Shown here in pieces: positions 59,061-64,000 of a stretch of 64,000 bases of DNA. Where the stretch lies: positions 5,073,501 through 5,137,500 of the forward strand of contig CAMQGK010000001.1 of NCBI GenBank assembly GCA_947000775.1, written 5' to 3'. A program made the translations under genes and the position numbers. The stretch's first letter is position 1. Every line of letters starts with the position of its first letter. Below the pieces are notes generated by a model. That model did not search any database. It saw nothing but the letters and a program-made list of their open reading frames with translations, and had not been told where the DNA came from. The DNA comes from Pterois miles (lineage: Eukaryota > Chordata > Actinopteri > Perciformes > Scorpaenidae).

Positions 59061-60474
59061 TGACAAAACAAAACAAGAAAAAAATTAAGACTGCATAAAA
59101 TATTATAAGAAACAGACTCAAAGCAATCAGCAAATTATGTCAAACAAAGACGTAGCAGTGCTTGGTGACAGGACCTGAACTTTCAGTGGACAAATAGTCC
59201 TAAATCCTGTTTTTATAATCTTCTGTGTTTTTTTCTCGTTAGCAGTTTCATTATTGTTGTTTTTTGTTCCCTTTCTGACGTGTTTATTTGTTCTTATTAT
59301 TGCCATTAGCTGTTGTATTGTTGATGATATTTTATCTAATTCATATTTGATTTATTTTGTTTATTTTTTTGGTTCCTGTTTTATTTGGATTTGAAATACA
59401 TATGTGTTATTATATAGTGATGTAGTTTTTGTACAGACCCCAGGAGGAGTAATTTCTACCTTGGTAGTAACTATTGCAAATAAATAAATAAAATAATCTA
59501 CTTTAAGGACCTTCTGGCTGAGAGAAGAAAGCCCAGACATGATCCAGACAGCAGACATCAGCCCTCCAAACTTCATGATCTTGATTCATCTTCTGTTAAG
59601 CCACCAGGGAACAATATTTTAGCCCTCTGAGACCCACAATAGACCAGTTTTTGTCTTTTTTCAGGGGGGTCCAGGGGGTCTTTAGGGGGAGACAGCAGGT
59701 CAGCAGTAAACGTCACATAGAAGTGATGTACATCATCTGAAAACTGGGAACATGAAGATTAATTTGACATGCAGCTCAGCAGAGTGTGTAGTTGTTCTCG
59801 TCATAAATCAGAAATAAACTTGAATTAGTTACTTCAAATAAATGTGTAAGAACATTACGACAGAAGTATATGATGTCCATCCTCATGCTCTATTATGTCT
59901 CATAAGTTGTTGCAGTAAATTTTGAGTTAATACCATTTGTTACACAGATTTTTTTACCTATCGAGAATTGATAAAAATGATCAATAACCCCTCGAAAATA
60001 CCACATTAAGACTCCAAGACCATAGAAACAGACATGCTGTGATTTGGTATTAAAAACTTCTGACATTTTGACATTTTTTGGCGATGGGATGGCGAGTCAT
60101 TTCTGTTGTGTAAACTGCTCAGAAACCCCCTTATAGTCAGTCTGGCTAGGAAAGCCATCCGTCCTCTGAATGCTCTAGGTCTCTAGTTTGTGGCTGTGAG
60201 GTTTTATGAGGCTGTGATTATCCTAGAGGTCACCACAAGGTCATTTTATACAGTGAGGTCAAAAAATGGTCTCACTACAATGAAATGGCTCCGATGGGGA
60301 CTAACCTCATCACATATGAATACAGTTGAGCTCATTGGATCCACCAGAGTCTCAGCGTTACAGTGAGACCCAGTTTATGTAATTCAAGACTGTTTATGGA
60401 CCCCAGTATGCAGAAACATTCAAACACGTCATTTTAGAATAGGCGAAAATAACACATTTAATACTGCATGAAAT

Positions 60475-60720
60475 AACTGCATGTGATTATTATTACATAA
60501 TTATTATTATGTCTATAAAGAGAAGACTGGTGGGGACTCAGAGAACCCATTTTCATCCACATATTTGGAGGTCAGAGGTCAAGGGACCCCTTTGGCAACG
60601 TCAGTTTTTCCTGATTAAAATTAGCCCAACTTTGGAGCGTTATTAACCTCCTTCCCGACAAAGACAGTAAAGTCGGTCGGGATCGCTCCCGGCCCCACAG
60701 GACTCTGATTTAAATATTTT
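60475..60720 (-). repeat. DR1-bearing dispersed repeat, copy 5
   Basis: A reverse copy with 'aagactggtggggactcaga' and 'gtcaagggacccctttgg'. The DR1 motif AGGTCAGAGGTCA is intact at 60569-60581. Confidence 0.6.
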
Positions 60721-61705
60721 TTGTCAAACATAATGCTGACATGTTAATGCCAATCTCACTGTGTGAGAGATAATGCCGCCCATAAAGCTCTCAACTCAGC
60801 TGAAGCACAACATGTCTCTTTCTCAATACACAGAGTTCAAGTCAGGATATCATTTAGCCAAAGGGTTTTATATGCAGTGTCTAAGAGCTCACATTGGGAA
60901 AGACTATAATTGTAGTGTTGTGAACCTGATGTCTTGAATTAAATATGACTTATTTCCAGCTGTCTTCAACTGTTGTCTTTTAACTTGGCATCAGTTTGAT
61001 GTTACTTGTCCAGACAAACTGCTTCTTGTGCAGAACTCAACCCATAAATCTGTTTCTGCTTCCAGAGCAGCTCTGAAAAATGTTTGTACAGAATAATCCT
61101 GTTGTGAACAATATGGCCCTGGGTCTGGGGAATGTGGTGTTTGGCTGATCATATTGGGGGTGGAGGTAGTGTACTTGTACTTGCATGAGATTTACAAGTA
61201 AACTATTTACAGTATGCAGGGGAGTATACCAATGCTGTTCAGTTTCAGAAAAGGTCTGTTTCACCTGTTGATTAGTTTAGATTGGATGTCCTGTCAACCT
61301 TGATTCATGTTTTTCCCAGAACCAAAACCCTGTGCAGCTTGTACCTGTGGTTACCCAACTACACTGTTAGCAGGAGAAACTGTGCCAGCATAATCTTAAA
61401 TGTAGTTCATTGTGATTACATTTAAAAAAAAAGTTCAAGAACAAAAATTAAAGCAGGCTGAAAAGTTTCAGTGTTTTGATTGTGCTGGCCTGCATTAGGT
61501 GACACACACTGTAGTCACGTCTGACGCAGGACATCATGTTAACTGTTTGTATATGTTTTAATTTAATGGACTTGGACTTGAACTAACGCTTGTGACTTCA
61601 CTTTGTCTTAAACCTTTTTACTCTAAAATACTTGATACTTTCCCCAAAACCACAGATTAGTATGTTAAGTATGTATGTTTGACCAAAGATAAGTGCGTTA
61701 TTTAA

Positions 61706-61732
61706 TACTACTACTACTAATAATAATAATAA
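61706..61732. repeat. (ACT)n(AAT)n microsatellite
   Basis: Short consecutive runs of act and aat triplets in A/T-rich intergenic DNA. Confidence 0.85.
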
Positions 61733-63045
61733 TTTCTCTTCATTTACATAATTCTGCACACACTAAATTTTTTTATGATTAAGTTCAGTTGCATTTTTTT
61801 TTAACAAACTTATTTCAACAAATAAATAGTATTTTTTAGAGGTGTGTTAGAGGTCAACACTGATAACATTCAGACGCTAAATGGCACATTCTCCCTCCAC
61901 CGATCCTTTGCATTCACTTGACAAGAAATTCCCCATCAATCTCAGCCATTTAGCTGTCTTGTCTGTTTTATGCACAACGGATGACTCAGATACTACATGA
62001 CACCAAAGTTTTTATTGGCTCACATGACAGTTTTTCTCTCTGATCTCAATGAGATTGCCTGATGAAGGTTATATAAACATATAATATATGTTTTGTTTGT
62101 GTTCCTGGTGATCACTTGACCTGTTATATATAGATTGAAATATCCTGTATATTACATCGTAATATATAATAAAGTGTAACTACTGATCTATGTCAGTATA
62201 TTGTGTTAAAGTTTGCCACTGGAGCCATGTGGTCTGTGATGGTTTACCACTGAACCCAGGACAGCTCTCAGCTGCTCTAAATGTAGACCTGCACCGCCCT
62301 CTGCAGGTACAAACCAGTACTACTAGAACCCCCACCACCAACAAACAAACTCATCAATGTCACTGAAAAGGTTCACATTCATCATTTGACTTAAGTAGTA
62401 AATGTGCTGCTGAAAGCGCTTATTGACTTCGGAAGCCATTAAAGTAAACTGAGTGAATGTTAAACAGATGAACAAATGTCTTGTCAACTGGATGCCAATT
62501 TTATATCATTATGCCCATTTTTCCTCAGGAACAGACCTATTATGAACATTAAAGCTGCACTTCCTCCACTAATGTCTCAGGGGTTTGACCCAACAATGAT
62601 CCTGTGGTCACATTACTGTAAAGTGAGGGAATAATATCTCCTTATAACATTTTTTTCCTGCTCCTCGCCAATTAAGTCATGACTCATGCACTCACAATTA
62701 CAAGTCAGCGGGAGCATAACAGTTTGAAATTACAGGTTAAAACTGACAAACACATCTGTATCCACCCACTGTGGATGATGATAAGATGATGGAGTTAATT
62801 TAGCTGCAGGAACATTCGCTGTAAAATGGGATAAACAGCATCCGAGTGAGTGACGTTTAAAGCAAATTTGTTTTCTAGATTTTACTGAATTAATGCATGT
62901 TATATTTATTATAGTTTACCCCATGCACAACACTGTATAATGTAGAAATGATTACACCACTGTAGTACAGCAGTGTACACTAAACTGACTGTCTGCTGCA
63001 CTGTATCAGACTTTTGATTGTCACCTGAGCGTTCACGTTGTTGCC

Positions 63046-63108
63046 ATGGAGACGAGTTACAGCTACAGCTCCAACTGCAGCCTCGAGCAACCAAGCCCAC
63101 CCAGCCAG
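63046..63108 (+). other. Candidate first coding exon of an unidentified plus-strand gene
   Basis: ATG at 63046 in a strong Kozak context (GCCATGG) opens 21 codons ending CAG|GTATGC, a good donor. The peptide is METSYSYSSNCSLEQPSPPS then Q. No following exon was recognised before the right edge. The same bases also resemble an X-box, so the ATG context may be coincidence. Confidence 0.2.
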
Positions 63109-63117
63109 GTATGCAGT

Positions 63118-63158
63118 GTGTGTGTATGTGTGTGTGTGTGTATGTGTGTTTGTCTGCT

Positions 63159-63199
<41 letters not shown>
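63118..63199. repeat. (TG)n microsatellite, interrupted
   Basis: TG repeats with TATG and CTGC interruptions up to 63160, then an uninterrupted run to 63199. It directly follows the candidate exon at 63046-63108. Confidence 0.95.
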
Positions 63200-63204
<5 letters not shown>

Positions 63205-64000
63205 CCATATCTGTTCATCCATGTGTGTGGTCTGGCACTGAACCAGTTATCAGAGGTGAGTTATCAGAGTCATTTTCCATTTTATGTTTTCTAAATGTTT
63301 CGTTTCTCTCTCTTTTTCTTCACGTCTCTCCTCCCTCGCTCGCCCATTCCGATCTCTGACATTCATTCTCAGACACTGAGTCAGCGAGCCTGTCAGTCTG
63401 TCTGGCATGGCTTTCTATCCATCAACCAATCACTCAGCCTGTCTGTTTATGTCTCTGAGCGCTCCTCGGTCTCAGCCTGTTGGAGACTTTTGCATTTTGT
63501 TTTTTAAATTATTCATTTTATTAAAGCCATAAATCCACAGTCTAACATTGAGGAGCACTGTCAGATCTCTATTGGTGCACAACCTATATCAAAACACTGT
63601 ATTTCCGTTTTTTATTATCATTTTTTAATTATTTCCTTTATGTAACCTTTATTTAACCAGGTGAATCCCTTAATCCGCTTAAGAATCTCTTTCTCAAGGG
63701 CGACCTGGCCAAGACAGGCAGCCGCATGGAAACACATAGTTACAGACAGAAAACACCAATTTAAAAACATTTATATCTTAAGGACTCTGCTTCTGATTCT
63801 TTCATTTTGATTTTAAAAGCATTAAATTCACTGACAATTATTTGTCAGCTGAGAAACATGCAACATACAAATCATATACAAGTCTAAGGCTGTGAGGCAG
63901 AGCTACCTGTAATTTAATTGCTCAAAAACACTCAGATTGGGCCAACTAACTGTCTAACGATTCAGTTTAACATGACTCACTAGGCTTCATGTGTCATTGT
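63200..64000. other. Right edge, no gene recognised
   Basis: Only the dispersed repeat at 63647-63745 is recognised. Confidence 0.5.
63647..63745 (+). repeat. Dispersed repeat with 'aagaatctctttctcaaggg' core
   Basis: 'cctttatttaaccaggtgaa', 'tctttctcaagggcgacctg' and 'aagacaggcagc' match a widely repeated fish element. A second, more decayed copy is at 58965-59060. Confidence 0.55.

Larger units (their letters stand above)
58020..63045. other. Intergenic, no gene recognised
   Basis: Contains decayed repeats (58965-59060, 60475-60720). The 59625-60440 part ('tctagtttgtggctgtgagg', 'tcagcgttacagtgagaccc') looks like a further dispersed fish repeat, but only one copy is present so I cannot confirm it. 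Confidence 0.5.

Noticed and set aside
58235..59063. Several short hydrophobic frames near the right part of the window.
   Set aside because: A/T-rich DNA makes Leu/Phe-rich frames by chance; there are no splice pairs or family motifs.

Overview
The window looks like a piece of a ray-finned fish genome, probably a spiny-rayed teleost. Coding sequence is in short exons with GT-AG introns, single-gene promoters and AATAAA signals. The intergenic and intronic DNA is crowded with fish-type SINEs, hAT, pogo and Tc1 relics and MITEs. I see no prokaryotic, organellar or viral gene block, no CRISPR array and no rRNA. The species call is inference from gene families and repeats.

Layout. 1-8,000 holds mostly repeats plus one weak candidate exon on the minus strand. 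8,027-15,150 holds a KY-type (kyphoscoliosis peptidase-like) transglutaminase-fold gene on the plus strand, with a TATA box, a non-coding first exon, six coding exons (840 aa) and poly(A) signals. 15,200-22,300 is repeat-rich with no recognised gene. 22,356-45,064 holds a 37-coding-exon gene on the minus strand that I identify as dnaaf9 (C20orf194/Shulin), 1,131 aa. Every exon was set by splice signals and reading frame, and the total is an exact multiple of three. 45,463-50,600 holds an hAT element and other repeats. 50,671-53,401 holds a GIMAP/AIG1-family gene on the plus strand (520 aa) with a degenerate N-terminal G domain, a coiled coil and a second G domain with an intact P-loop. 54,988-57,972 holds a complement factor D-like serine protease on the minus strand (278 aa). 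58,000-64,000 is repeat-rich, with one speculative first exon near 63,046.

The four genes do not form one pathway. The KY-type protein belongs to a muscle/cytoskeletal family. DNAAF9 works in outer dynein arm assembly for motile cilia. The GIMAP-like and factor D-like genes are immune-associated neighbours, but nothing in the sequence shows that they act together.

The points most worth a second look are: the GIMAP protein with its degenerate-G-domain/coiled-coil/G-domain order; a dispersed repeat family that carries an exact AGGTCA-N-AGGTCA (DR1) motif in four of five copies; a short upstream ORF overlapping the KY start codon as TAATG; nested insertions (LINE in MITE, pogo in a foldback element); a GC-AG intron in dnaaf9; and a G-rich block near 23.5 kb that looks like an assembly error. 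I found no convincing new multi-gene system.
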